Source of the DNA: Umezawaea tangerina
GTDB lineage: Bacteria; Actinomycetota; Actinomycetes; Mycobacteriales; Pseudonocardiaceae
DNA: 64,000 nt
Direction of reading: 5' to 3'
NCBI RefSeq assembly: GCF_003002815.1
Contig: NZ_PVTF01000004.1
Location: forward strand, 62,001 to 126,000
A model generated the notes under the pieces. It was not told the DNA's origin, did no database searches, and worked only from the letters and a program-made list of their open reading frames with translations. Shown here one piece after another: positions 25,231 through 33,208 of this stretch. Position numbers and translations under genes: made by a program. The number at the start of each line of letters is the position of its first letter. Position 1 is the first letter of the stretch.

Positions 25231-26100
25231 TTGGGCAAGACCGTCGTCGTGGTCGGCGCCACCGGCAAGCAGGGCGGCGCGGCCGCGGCCCACCTCCTCC
25301 GGGGCGGGTGGCACGTCCGAGCCGTGACCAGGAACGCGCAGAGCCCGGCCGCCGCCGCGCTCACCGCGGCCGGCGCCGAGGTCGTCGTCGCCGACATGGA
25401 CGACCCGGCCTCGCTCGGCCGGGCCTTCGCGGGCGCGCACGGCGTGTTCAGCGTCCAGCCCGCCCCGCACGACCCCGGCGCCCCGATGGGGTACAGCACC
25501 GAGGTCGAGGTCCGGTGGGGGCGCAACGTCGCCGACGCCGCGGCCGCCGCGGGCGTCGCGCACCTGGTCTACGCCTCCCTCGTCGAGGCGGAGCAGCGCA
25601 CCGGCGTGCCGTCGTTCGACAGCAAGTGGGAGGTCGAGCGGCACATCCGCTCCCTCGGTCTGCCCACCACGGTGCTGCGGCCGGTCACGTTCATGGACGG
25701 CCTCGTGCTGTCGAAGGACGTGCTCGACGGCTCGTTCACCCACGTCCTGGACCCGGACACCCGCTACCAGCTGATCGGCGTGGACGACATCGGCGCCTTC
25801 GCCTCCCTCGTGTTCGCCGCGCCGGAGGAGTACGTCGGCCGGTCGCTCACCATCGCGGGCGACGAGCGCACCCCGCGCGAGGTCGCCACCGTCCTCGGCC
25901 GCGCCCTTGGCCACCCCGTCGCCTACCACCAGATCCCGATGGACCTGATCCGCCGGCACGACCCCGGCCTGGCCTCGGTGTTCGACGCGCCCCCGGCGAC
26001 CAAGGCGGACGTGGCCGCGCTGCGGGTAGCGCACCCTGGGCTGATGACGTTCGAGGCGTGGCTGTCGCGGCACGGCCGGGCGAAGCTCGCGGGGCTGTGA
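25231..26100 (+). CDS. NmrA-like NAD(P)-binding protein (SDR-type)
   Basis: About 289 residues. It opens with the Rossmann motif GKTVVVVGATGKQGGAAA, followed by RAVTRN for NADP phosphate recognition, VVADMDDPASL, and YASLVEAEQRTG in the place of the SDR active site, without the usual Tyr-x3-Lys. NmrA proteins are redox sensors or quinone/azo reductase-like enzymes. The TTG at 25231 is preferred because GGAGG lies five bases upstream; a GTG 33 bases earlier would start inside the inverted repeat. The inducible-looking promoter suggests a stress response. Confidence 0.82.
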   Translation: MGKTVVVVGATGKQGGAAAAHLLRGGWHVRAVTRNAQSPAAAALTAAGAEVVVADMDDPASLGRAFAGAHGVFSVQPAPHDPGAPMGYSTEVEVRWGRNVADAAAAAGVAHLVYASLVEAEQRTGVPSFDSKWEVERHIRSLGLPTTVLRPVTFMDGLVLSKDVLDGSFTHVLDPDTRYQLIGVDDIGAFASLVFAAPEEYVGRSLTIAGDERTPREVATVLGRALGHPVAYHQIPMDLIRRHDPGLASVFDAPPATKADVAALRVAHPGLMTFEAWLSRHGRAKLAGL

Positions 26101-26107
26101 GCCACCG

Positions 26108-26872
26108 TCACCCGAACCTCGCGATGACGTGCCACAGCCGCTTGAGCAGCTGCGGGTCGTGCGCACCGCGCGCCTCGTCGACGACCCGTGCGTCCAGGTA
26201 CCCCTCCCGCGCGAGGGCGCGCCCCAGCTCCGCGACCTCCTCGCCGCGGTAGTCCGGCCGCAGGTCGTCGACGTGCAGGCGGAACCCGTGGTGCCACTCC
26301 ACCGGGCACGGCAGCTCCGCCGCCAGCGCCTCGACCCCGGTGCCGCGGAAGCACGGGTCCAGCACCAGCGCCTCCACGTCGCCGTCGAGCAGCACCGGCC
26401 CGTGCACGTGCGCCTCGATGTAGTCGTCGAGCGCGTCGCGGTCGTCGGCCAGCGCCTTGTCGATCAACGACATCCGGTGCGCCACCCCGAAGTCCACCGG
26501 TTCGAAGACGCTGTCCGGGTAGCAGAACGTGGTGCGCGGCAGCGTGGCCGCGGTGAGCCGCAGGTGCGCCGACCCGAACCTCGGCGCCGGTCCGGCGGGT
26601 TTGCGGAGGTGGTTCAGGGCGCCGTACTTCGGGCGGTCCGCGGGCGGGGCGTGGTCGTAGACGCCGCCGAACAACCTGCTCTCCCACCGCCACCGGTCAC
26701 CGCCGGGGTGCGCGGTCAGGCCACCGTTGCTGGTCCCGGTCTCGAACTGCGACCGGTAGACGCCGTCGCGCAGCAGCGAGCCGAGGATGTGCGGGTGGAA
26801 ATGCAGGCCGACGCGCAGGTCGGGGGGCATCGGGTCACCATGGGAGAGCGCCTCGACGTGCCGGAGTGCCAT
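26108..26872 (-). CDS. DUF3626 family protein
   Basis: 254 residues with the features of DUF3626: VGLHFHPHILGSLLRDGVYRSQFETGTSNGG near the start, WRWESRLFGGVYD and RFGSAHLRLTAA in the middle, DCF/CFR-type LVLDPCFRGTG and VEWHHGFRLHVDDL later. Several conserved His and Asp residues suggest a metal or nucleotide enzyme, but the family's activity is not established. A second ATG at 26830 is an alternative start. It converges with the NmrA-like gene seven bases away. Confidence 0.8.
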   Translation of the reverse strand: MALRHVEALSHGDPMPPDLRVGLHFHPHILGSLLRDGVYRSQFETGTSNGGLTAHPGGDRWRWESRLFGGVYDHAPPADRPKYGALNHLRKPAGPAPRFGSAHLRLTAATLPRTTFCYPDSVFEPVDFGVAHRMSLIDKALADDRDALDDYIEAHVHGPVLLDGDVEALVLDPCFRGTGVEALAAELPCPVEWHHGFRLHVDDLRPDYRGEEVAELGRALAREGYLDARVVDEARGAHDPQLLKRLWHVIARFG

Positions 26873-26941
26873 GGACCCGATCCTGCACCGACGAGTTCCG
26901 CGGCGTGGCCGGGTCTACCCCTGTGACGAGAGGAGATTCCC

Positions 26942-27652
26942 ATGAGCCTGCCGAAGGTGGTTTCCCGCGAGGAGTGGCTGGTCGCGCGCAAGGAGCTGCT
27001 CGCCAAGGAGAAGGCCGCGACGAGGGCGCGCGACGCGCTGAACACCGAACGCCGTGAGCTGCCCATGGTCCGGATCGACAAGGAGTACGAGTTCGACGGG
27101 CCGTCGGGGAAGGTGTCGCTGCTCGACCTGTTCGAGGGCCGTCACCAGCTCGTCCTCGGCCACTTCATGTTCGACCCGGCGTGGGACGAGGGCTGTTCGA
27201 GCTGCAGCGCGGGCGCCGACGAGGTGTCCGACGGGCTGGTCAGGCACCTCAACACGCGCGACACGTCGCTGGCGTTCGTGTCCCGCGCGCCGTTGGCGAA
27301 GATCGAGGCTTACAAGGCGAAGAAGGGGTGGACGTTCCCCTGGTACTCGTCCTTCGGCAGCGACTTCAACTACGACTTCCACGTCACGCTGGACCCGGCC
27401 GTGCTCCCCACCGAGTACAACTACAGTCCGGTCGACCAGACCGAACCGGGCGAAGCGCCTGGTCAGAGCATCTTCCTGCGGGACGGCGACGAGGTGTTCC
27501 ACACCTACTCCAGCTACGCCCGCGGTGCCGAGGCCACCGGCGGCTCCTACTACTACCTCGACCTGACGCCGCTGGGACGGCAGGAGGACTGGGAGGAGCC
27601 GAAGGGGCGCACCTCGAACGCCCGCGACGCGACGCCGAACTTCGAGCGTTAG
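26942..27652 (+). CDS. DUF899 thioredoxin-like protein
   Basis: 236 residues beginning LPKVVSREEWLVARKELLAKEKAATR, a highly characteristic DUF899 start. A thioredoxin-like core follows (VLGHFMFDPAWDEGCSSCSAGADE), with a C-x2-C pair, and HVTLDP/YYYLDLTPLGRQEDWEEP near the end. The biochemical role is undetermined; a redox role is inferred. The ATG has GAGAGGAG upstream. Confidence 0.9.
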   Translation: MSLPKVVSREEWLVARKELLAKEKAATRARDALNTERRELPMVRIDKEYEFDGPSGKVSLLDLFEGRHQLVLGHFMFDPAWDEGCSSCSAGADEVSDGLVRHLNTRDTSLAFVSRAPLAKIEAYKAKKGWTFPWYSSFGSDFNYDFHVTLDPAVLPTEYNYSPVDQTEPGEAPGQSIFLRDGDEVFHTYSSYARGAEATGGSYYYLDLTPLGRQEDWEEPKGRTSNARDATPNFER

Positions 27653-27690
27653 CGACTCGGCGTGATGGCGACATCACGCGATGTTTCGTG

Positions 27691-27725
27691 CCGGTGCTCG
27701 CGGAGAGCTCCTCCGCGAGCACCGG
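27691..27725 (+). terminator. Terminator downstream of the DUF899 gene
   Basis: A perfect 15-bp stem (27691-27705 with 27711-27725, starting CCGGTGCTCGCGG) with a 5-nt loop, 39 bases after the stop codon. The rest of the gap up to 27908 shows no convincing gene or RNA. Confidence 0.8.
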
Positions 27726-27908
27726 AGTGGCCCGGCCGCGGGAGCACGACGACCGGCCGGACTTCGCGGGTCCCGACTGCTCGTGGGGTGACGAGCGCCT
27801 GGAGAGCTGCGGGCGCGGCACCGGTGAAGCGGGGTCGTCCGGCAGTGGATCGCGATGGCCACCTCGCACCACATCCGCCACGTCAGCCTGGGGGGCGGCG
27901 GCCTGACC

Positions 27909-28376
27909 TCAGCCCTCCGGCAGGGCCGCCAGTCGGTCCAGGAACGCGGCCTGGCCCTTCACGATCTTGGTCCTGGCCGTCTCCAGGTCGAACCACCCGA
28001 CCCGGTCCAGCTCCGGGAACTCCTTGAGCTGTCCCGACTTCGGCGGCCACTCCAGCTCGAACGTGCCGGGCACCACGTCGGCCGGGTCGAGGTCGCCGCG
28101 GAGCGCCCAGGCCGTGACGACCTTGCCGCCGGACTGCTTGACCTCGCCCAGCTCCAGCAGGTCGCCGTCCGGTGCGGGCAGTCCCAGCTCCTCCTGGAAC
28201 TCGCGGCGGGCGGCGTCCTGGGGTTCCTCGTCGTCGAGGTGCTCGCCTTTGACAAGGGACCAGGCGTGGTCGTCCTTGCGCGCCCAGAAGGGGCCGCCCA
28301 TGTGACCCAGCAGCACTTCCGTGCCGTTCTCGGTGTCGCGGAACAACAGGATCCCGGCACTGCGCTTCGCCGCCAT
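27909..28376 (-). CDS. NUDIX hydrolase
   Basis: 155 residues. The Nudix box is complete: [20 protein letters not shown] followed by LGL (about residues 44-66), which gives the Mg-binding Glu residues. It starts [18 protein letters not shown], resembling NTP-pyrophosphohydrolases of the MutT group, including diadenosine polyphosphate-type members. It is expected to hydrolyse a nucleoside diphosphate derivative in the cytoplasm. It lies divergent from the ahcY transcription unit. The ATG at 28376 is the start that best matches the family. Confidence 0.88.
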   Translation of the reverse strand: MAAKRSAGILLFRDTENGTEVLLGHMGGPFWARKDDHAWSLVKGEHLDDEEPQDAARREFQEELGLPAPDGDLLELGEVKQSGGKVVTAWALRGDLDPADVVPGTFELEWPPKSGQLKEFPELDRVGWFDLETARTKIVKGQAAFLDRLAALPEG

Positions 28377-28403
28377 GCACCCGATTGTGCCAACCGCCCC
28401 GCG

Positions 28404-28433
28404 TTGACAACGCGGCGGAGGGCTTGCCATGCT
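28404..28433 (+). promoter_or_regulatory. Promoter of ahcY
   Basis: TTGACA (28404-28409), an 18-base spacer and CATGCT (28428-28433) put the expected transcript start near 28440, exactly at the first base pairs of the SAH riboswitch. Confidence 0.6.
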
Positions 28434-28438
28434 GGAAA

Positions 28439-28523
28439 GGAGTCGAGAGGCGCTGCGACGGGGAAGACCCGCCACGCTCGGCTCGCGACTCCACCCCCAA
28501 GGGCGCCTCCTGACACAGGAGGC
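28439..28523 (+). ncRNA. S-adenosylhomocysteine (SAH) riboswitch with SD-sequestering platform
   Basis: The leader of ahcY contains the hallmarks of the SAH riboswitch. The outer stem is GGAGTCG (28439-28445) with CGACTCC (28486-28492). The conserved GAGGCGCTGCGAC and GCCACGCTCGG segments lie inside. GAGGCGC (28447-28453) can pair with GCGCCTC (28503-28509) as the pseudoknot. Right after, GCCTCCTG (28505-28512) can instead pair with CAGGAGGC (28516-28523), which holds the AGGAGG Shine-Dalgarno. SAH binding should hold GCGCCTC in the aptamer and free the ribosome site, switching ahcY on. Confidence 0.88.
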
Positions 28524-28532
28524 TGGTGGGTT

Positions 28533-29993
28533 GTGAGTTCCAAGCTGCAGAAGGTCAACGGGATCGAGTTCGCGGTCGCGGACCTGTCGCTGGCGGAGTC
28601 CGGTCGGCACCAGATGCGGTTGGCCGAGCAGGAGATGCCCGGTCTGATGGCGACGCGCCGGGAGTTCGCGGAGTCGCAGCCGCTCAAGGGCGCGCGGGTC
28701 GCCGGGTCGCTGCACATGACGGTGCAGACCGCGGTGCTGATCGAGACGCTGGTGGCGTTGGGCGCGGAGGTGCGCTGGGTGTCGTGCAACGTGTTCTCCA
28801 CGCAGGACGAGGCCGCGGCGGCCGTGGTGGTGGGTCCCGACGGGACACCCGAGGAGCCGACCGGCACGCCGGTGTTCGCCTGGAAGGGCGAGACGCTGGA
28901 GGACTACTGGTGGTGCACGGACCAGCTGTTCCAGTTCGCGGACGGGCTCGGGCCGAACATGGTGGTCGACGACGGTGGCGACGCGACCATGCTGGTGCAC
29001 AAGGGAGTCGAGTTCGAGGCGGCGGGCGCGGTGCCCGCGCCGACCGACGACGACCCCGAGGAGTACCGGATCGTCCTGGCGACGCTGGCGAGGTCGCTGA
29101 CCGAGGACGCGGGCCGCTTCACCCGGATCGCGGCCGGGATCAAGGGCGTGACCGAGGAGACGACGAACGGCGTCAAGCGGCTCTACAAGCTGGCCGCCGA
29201 CGGGACGCTGCTGTTCCCGGCGATCAACGTCAACGACTCCGTCACGAAGTCCAAGTTCGACAACAAGTACGGCATCCGGCACTCCCTTGTGGACGGTCTG
29301 AACCGCGGGACGGACGTGATGATCGCGGGCAAGCTCGCGGTGATCTGCGGGTACGGCGACGTCGGCAAGGGCGCGGCGGAGTCGTTGCGCGGTCAGGGCG
29401 CGCGGGTCGTGGTGACCGAGATCGACCCGATCTGCGCGTTGCAGGCCTCCATGGAGGGCCTGGACGTGGTGGCGCTGGAGGACGTCGTCGAGAAGGGCGA
29501 CATCTTCATCACCACGACCGGCAACCTCGACATCGTCATGGCCGCGGACATGGCGCGGATGAAGCACAACGCCATCGTCGGCAACGTCGGCCACTTCGAC
29601 AACGAGATCGACATGGCCGGGCTCGCGAAGGTGCCCGGCATCAAGAAGGTCGAGATCAAGCCGCAGGTCCACGAGTGGCGCTTCCCGGACGGGCACTCGG
29701 TCATCGTGCTGTCCGAGGGCAGGCTGATGAACCTGGGCAACGCCACCGGGCACCCGAGCTTCGTCATGTCGAACTCGTTCACCAACCAGACGATGGCGCA
29801 GATCGAGCTGTTCACGAAGCCGGACGAGTACGACCGGCAGGTCTACGTGCTGCCCAAGCACCTGGACGAGAAGGTCGCCCGGCTGCACCTCGACGCGCTC
29901 GGCGTGAAGCTGACCAAGCTCACGCCCAAGCAGGCCGAGTACATCGGCGTCGAGGTCGAAGGCCCGTTCAAGGCCGACCACTACCGCTACTGA
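28533..29993 (+). CDS. ahcY: Adenosylhomocysteinase (S-adenosyl-L-homocysteine hydrolase)
   Basis: 486 residues, full length. It reversibly hydrolyses S-adenosylhomocysteine to adenosine and homocysteine, relieving product inhibition of methyltransferases. Signatures: [15 protein letters not shown] and [15 protein letters not shown] at the N-terminus, [19 protein letters not shown] with the catalytic Lys/Asp, the NAD-binding [17 protein letters not shown], and the C-terminal Lys-Tyr region ending DHYRY that completes the neighbouring subunit's NAD site. The residue 140-190 insertion is as in actinobacterial enzymes. GTG start with AGGAGG upstream, under SAH riboswitch control; a terminator follows. 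Confidence 0.97.
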   Translation: MSSKLQKVNGIEFAVADLSLAESGRHQMRLAEQEMPGLMATRREFAESQPLKGARVAGSLHMTVQTAVLIETLVALGAEVRWVSCNVFSTQDEAAAAVVVGPDGTPEEPTGTPVFAWKGETLEDYWWCTDQLFQFADGLGPNMVVDDGGDATMLVHKGVEFEAAGAVPAPTDDDPEEYRIVLATLARSLTEDAGRFTRIAAGIKGVTEETTNGVKRLYKLAADGTLLFPAINVNDSVTKSKFDNKYGIRHSLVDGLNRGTDVMIAGKLAVICGYGDVGKGAAESLRGQGARVVVTEIDPICALQASMEGLDVVALEDVVEKGDIFITTTGNLDIVMAADMARMKHNAIVGNVGHFDNEIDMAGLAKVPGIKKVEIKPQVHEWRFPDGHSVIVLSEGRLMNLGNATGHPSFVMSNSFTNQTMAQIELFTKPDEYDRQVYVLPKHLDEKVARLHLDALGVKLTKLTPKQAEYIGVEVEGPFKADHYRY

Positions 29994-29999
29994 CCGGCC

Positions 30000-30025
30000 G
30001 GGGCGGGCGGTGCGCCGCCCGCCCC
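30000..30025 (+). terminator. Terminator of ahcY
   Basis: A perfect 11-bp stem (30000-30010 with 30015-30025, GGGGCGGGCGG) with a TGCG loop, seven bases after the stop codon. It directly abuts the mobile-element-like palindrome that follows. Confidence 0.8.
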
Positions 30026-30194
30026 CTAGGGCGTGTATCGAAGTCTCGTTCGATGGGAGTCGCGCCTGAGGTGGTTCCTGGCGGTGCGGCCGACTGGCCC
30101 GCATACCGCTGTTGTATGCGGGCCAGTCGGCCGTGCCCCCAGGGGCCGCCTCAGGCCCGGCTACCGCGAACACGGACTTCGATACACGCCCTAG
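30026..30194. mobile_element. MITE-like palindromic element with 20-bp terminal inverted repeats
   Basis: The ends are perfect 20-bp inverted repeats (30026-30045 and 30175-30194; core GGGCGTGTATCGAAGTC) that begin and finish with CTAG, compatible with a duplicated TA target. Inside are nested inverted repeats: GCCTGAGG (30064-30071) with CCTCAGGC (30149-30156), and a perfect 20-bp stem (30087-30106 with 30114-30133) with a 7-nt loop. No reading frame of note lies inside. The structure fits a miniature inverted-repeat transposable element, probably of the IS630/mariner TA-target kind (inferred). It sits exactly between the ahcY terminator and the stop codon of the next gene. Confidence 0.75.
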
Positions 30195-30719
30195 TCACCG
30201 CTGCTGCCACATCGAGTAGATGAGGTTGTCGCCGTCCGCGCAGACGACCTGGGGCAGCGCGCCCTCCGGGATCTGGTTGCAGGACAACGGTCCGATGGCC
30301 AGCGGCGGCAGCCCGGTCTTCGGCTCGGAGCGCTGCGCGTAGTAGTCGACCAGGACGGCAGCGGCCTTGTCGCAGTCCAGCCTGCCCGCCGGGGTCTCGA
30401 CGACGACGGCGAGCATCTCCTTGCCGAGCGCGCCGGTGAACGGGCGGTCGCAGTACTGGGCCGGGGCGCTCTCGTCCACGGACGTCGGTGGTGGCGTCGG
30501 CGCGGTCGTGGTCGGACGCGCGGTGGTCGTGACGACGGTGGTCGTCGGCGCGGTGGTGGTGGTGGTGGTGGTGGTGGTGGTGGTCGGGCGCGTGGTGGTG
30601 GTGCCCGGCCGGTCCCCCGAACCGCTACCGCTCCCGGCGACGACCGCGGAGCACCCTCCCAGCAGGACGGCCAGCAGCACGCCGACGACCGCGAACCCCG
30701 AGCCCCTGACTCCGGCCAT
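30195..30719 (-). CDS. Putative lipoprotein with a poly-Thr linker
   Basis: 174 residues from the ATG at 30719 (GGGAG upstream). Lipoprotein signal with lipobox LLGGC, then a long Thr/Pro-rich low-complexity linker (about 35-80) encoded by a GTG/GGT repeat tract visible at 30545-30600. A compact C-terminal domain with conserved Cys residues (YCDRPF, LDCDKAAAVLVDYYAQR, LSCNQIP, VVCADG) follows, probably two disulfides. Predicted to be membrane-anchored with an extracellular domain; function unknown. The stop codon is adjacent to the MITE-like element. Confidence 0.82.
   Translation of the reverse strand: MAGVRGSGFAVVGVLLAVLLGGCSAVVAGSGSGSGDRPGTTTTRPTTTTTTTTTTTAPTTTVVTTTARPTTTAPTPPPTSVDESAPAQYCDRPFTGALGKEMLAVVVETPAGRLDCDKAAAVLVDYYAQRSEPKTGLPPLAIGPLSCNQIPEGALPQVVCADGDNLIYSMWQQR
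30545..30600. repeat. Trinucleotide (GTG/ACC) microsatellite within the lipoprotein gene
   Basis: An almost uninterrupted run of GTG triplets encodes the poly-Thr linker on the other strand. Such tracts can change copy number by slippage without breaking the frame, so linker length may vary between strains. Confidence 0.6.
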
Positions 30720-30791
30720 GCCACTCCCATCGTCGCGCCGCACCCCTGTCACCAGGTAGGACGCACGCCGCGGCCGTCGGTTCCCGCGTGC

Positions 30792-31418
30792 TCAGCGCCG
30801 CACGAGCCGGGGCGTGTTGGCCGCCAGCGGCACCTCGCCCGACGCGGTGTCCAACGTGGTCGCCAGCGCCGCCGCCCAGTCGCCGAGGCCCGCGATGTCG
30901 ATGCCGTGCGGCGGCGCGTCCAGGTACGGGGCGATGTTGCGCGCCCCGCGCCGGAGCAGCGCGGCCCCGCCGGTCGTGTTGCCGCGCGCGGCGTGGGTCA
31001 GGCCGACGGCCAGCTGCGCCATCCCCCGCCACAGCTCGCGCTCCGGCCCGTCCGACATCTTCCACGCGTCCTCGAGCACCTCGTGCGCGTGGAACGGCAT
31101 CCCCGCGTCCAGCAGGCGCTGCGCCTCCACCAGGGACTCGTCCGGTGTCCTCGGCACGCCCTCGGGCTGGCGTTCGACACCCGGCACGCCGTAGGGCAGC
31201 GGACGGCCGAGGCCGTCGCGCGGCCGGGCGTTGCGGGCCCGCCCCTCCTGGTCGCGGTCGCGCACGGCCGACGTCGCCGGGCCCGCTACCAGCTTCGGCG
31301 CGTCGGGGGCGAAGCCGCAGTGCTCGCACGCGGTCGAGCCCGGACGTTCCCGGATCCGGCCGCACTCCGGGCAGACGGCGTCCAACCAGCAGGCCGGGTC
31401 CCCTTGCTCCGCATCCAC
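30792..31418 (-). CDS. DUF309 family protein with an N-terminal zinc ribbon
   Basis: About 208 residues. An N-terminal CPECGRIRERPGSTACEHCG gives two C-x2-C pairs, typical of a zinc ribbon. The C-terminal half is a DUF309 helical bundle with the defining FHAHEVLEDAWK motif and LAVGLTHAARGNTTGGAALLRRG, which resembles a TPR-like fold. Function unknown. The GTG at 31418 is my best start: coding signal fades further upstream. Transcribed divergently from the GT39-like gene. Confidence 0.75.
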   Translation of the reverse strand: MDAEQGDPACWLDAVCPECGRIRERPGSTACEHCGFAPDAPKLVAGPATSAVRDRDQEGRARNARPRDGLGRPLPYGVPGVERQPEGVPRTPDESLVEAQRLLDAGMPFHAHEVLEDAWKMSDGPERELWRGMAQLAVGLTHAARGNTTGGAALLRRGARNIAPYLDAPPHGIDIAGLGDWAAALATTLDTASGEVPLAANTPRLVRR

Positions 31419-31563
31419 ACCCCGATCCTGCCACGTCCCCGGAACCGCCGTCGCCCACCGGAGATCCGGGTGCTGCCCCCACCCCCGTCGGGGTGCTCGC
31501 CCCCTCGTCGGCACCGGCCGCGCTCCCTACGTTCTCAAGGCACACGGACTTGGGGGAAAGATC

Positions 31564-33060
31564 ATGAGCACGGTTGTCGAGGCACCACCGCGGTCGCGGC
31601 TGGTGTACGGCGTGGCGGCACTGGTCGGCGTCGTCCTGGTGGCGTTCGCGGGCGGGTACGGCTACCACGGTGACGAGCTGTACTTCGTGGCGGCGGGCCG
31701 CCACCTGGCGTGGGGGTATCCGGACCAGCCGCCGCTCACGCCGCTGCTGGCGAGGCTGATGGACCTCGTCGCGCCCGACTCCCTGGTGGCGCTGCGGGTA
31801 CCGGCCGCGATCGCCGCGGGGCTGACGGTGCTGTTCGTCGGCCTGACCGCCCGCGAGATGGGCGGACGGCCGCGGGCGCAGCTGGTCGCGGCGACCGGCG
31901 CCGCGGTGTCCGGGCTGGTGCTGGTGCCCGGTCACATGATGCACACCACGACGGTCGACATCTGCCTGTCGGCGGCGTTGACGTGGCTGGTCGTGCGGGT
32001 GCTGCGGACCGGTGACGAGCGGCTGCTGGCGGTCGCGGGCGCGGTGCTCGGGGTGGGGCTGCTGAACAAGTACCAGATCGCGGCGGTCGCGGTCGCCCTG
32101 GTGCTCGGTCTCGCCGTGGCGGGACCGCGTGGTCTGCTGCGCAGCCCGTGGTTCGCCGCCGGGGTGCTGGTGGCGCTGGTGATGTGGGCGCCGAACCTGT
32201 GGTGGCAGGCCCAGCACGGGTGGCCGCAGCTGGACATGGCGCAGCTGATCAGCGAACGCGGCGGCAACGGCGCCCGCCTGGCCTTCGTGCCGCTGCAGCT
32301 GGTCTACGTCAGCCCGTTCCTGGCCCCGCTGTGGATCGCCGGGCTGGTCCGGCTGCTGCGCACGCCCGCGTCGCGCTTCCTCGGCGTCGCCTACCTGCTG
32401 CTGGCCGCGGCGTTCATCGCTGCGGGCGGCTCGGCGCTGTACCTGTTCGGCGCCTACTCGGCACTGCTGGCTGCGGGTGGTCTGGCCGTCGACGGGTGGC
32501 TGGAGCGCGGCGCGACCGGACGCCGCGTGGCCGTCGGCACGGCGCTGGTGGGGTCCGCGGCGTTCGTCGTGCCGCTGGCGCTGCCGGTGGTGCCGCTCGA
32601 CCGGCTGTCGACGATCCCGGTGGTCAAGCTCAACGGGCTGACGGCCGAGCAGTTCGGCTGGCCGGAGCTGGCCGAGACGGTGGCGAGCGTCCACCGGGGA
32701 TTGCCACCTGGTCAACGCGAGCACGCCGTCGTCCTGACCGAGAACTTCGGCGAGGCCGCCGCGCTGGAGCGCTACGGGCCCGCGCTCGGGCTGCCCGCCG
32801 CGTACAGCGGCTACCGCGGCTACGCCGACTGGGGACCGCCACCCGAGACGGCGACCACGGTGCTGCTCGTGCGCCCCGGCGGGAAGTCCGACCCGCCCGC
32901 GTGGGCCGTGCGGGCGTGCCGCGGAGGGGTGCGGCAGGTCGCGACGACGGACAACGACCAGGGCGTCAAGAACAAGGAGCAGGGCGGTCGGGTGTGGCTC
33001 TGCACGGATCTCGGCGAGTCCTGGGCGGCGCTTTGGCCCGGTATCCGCCACCTGGACTGA
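31564..33060 (+). CDS. GT39/ArnT-like glycosyltransferase, membrane protein
   Basis: 498 residues with about ten predicted membrane helices and a soluble C-terminal domain. YGYHGDELYFVAAGRHLAWGYPDQPPLTPLLAR in the first loop carries the acidic motif (GDELY) and Pro-Pro-Leu signature of GT39/PMT-type GT-C transferases that use polyprenyl-phosphate sugars. It probably glycosylates a lipid or cell-wall acceptor facing outside. ATG start at 31564 preceded by GGGGGAAAG. No partner glycosylation genes are adjacent. Confidence 0.85.
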   Translation: MSTVVEAPPRSRLVYGVAALVGVVLVAFAGGYGYHGDELYFVAAGRHLAWGYPDQPPLTPLLARLMDLVAPDSLVALRVPAAIAAGLTVLFVGLTAREMGGRPRAQLVAATGAAVSGLVLVPGHMMHTTTVDICLSAALTWLVVRVLRTGDERLLAVAGAVLGVGLLNKYQIAAVAVALVLGLAVAGPRGLLRSPWFAAGVLVALVMWAPNLWWQAQHGWPQLDMAQLISERGGNGARLAFVPLQLVYVSPFLAPLWIAGLVRLLRTPASRFLGVAYLLLAAAFIAAGGSALYLFGAYSALLAAGGLAVDGWLERGATGRRVAVGTALVGSAAFVVPLALPVVPLDRLSTIPVVKLNGLTAEQFGWPELAETVASVHRGLPPGQREHAVVLTENFGEAAALERYGPALGLPAAYSGYRGYADWGPPPETATTVLLVRPGGKSDPPAWAVRACRGGVRQVATTDNDQGVKNKEQGGRVWLCTDLGESWAALWPGIRHLD

Positions 33061-33133
33061 GCCAGTCCGACACCGGATTGCTCCGTATCGTTCATCCTCT
33101 GGCGCGGATTCTCATGGCAGTCTTCATCCCATC

Positions 33134-33152
33134 GTGTGACGTTTAATCACAC
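33134..33152. promoter_or_regulatory. Short inverted repeat upstream of the endonuclease gene
   Basis: GTGTGA-N7-TCACAC lies 57 bases before the endonuclease start, after the GT39 stop. It resembles a TGTGA/TCACA half-site pair but with one base too many for a standard CRP site, so it may be an operator for another regulator or a small hairpin. Confidence 0.35.
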
Positions 33153-33208
33153 TGCGTAGCCCGTGGATCCCTGCCCACGGGAGCGCCGCCCTCGGGAGAG
33201 GACACGCC

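Noticed and set aside
27726-27908. Possible small gene or tRNA between the DUF899 terminator and the Nudix gene
   Set aside because: No frame shows consistent coding bias or a family, and no cloverleaf could be drawn.
33134-33152. CRP-type site before the endonuclease gene
   Set aside because: The half-sites TGTGA and TCACA are separated by seven rather than six bases; kept only as a low-confidence inverted repeat.
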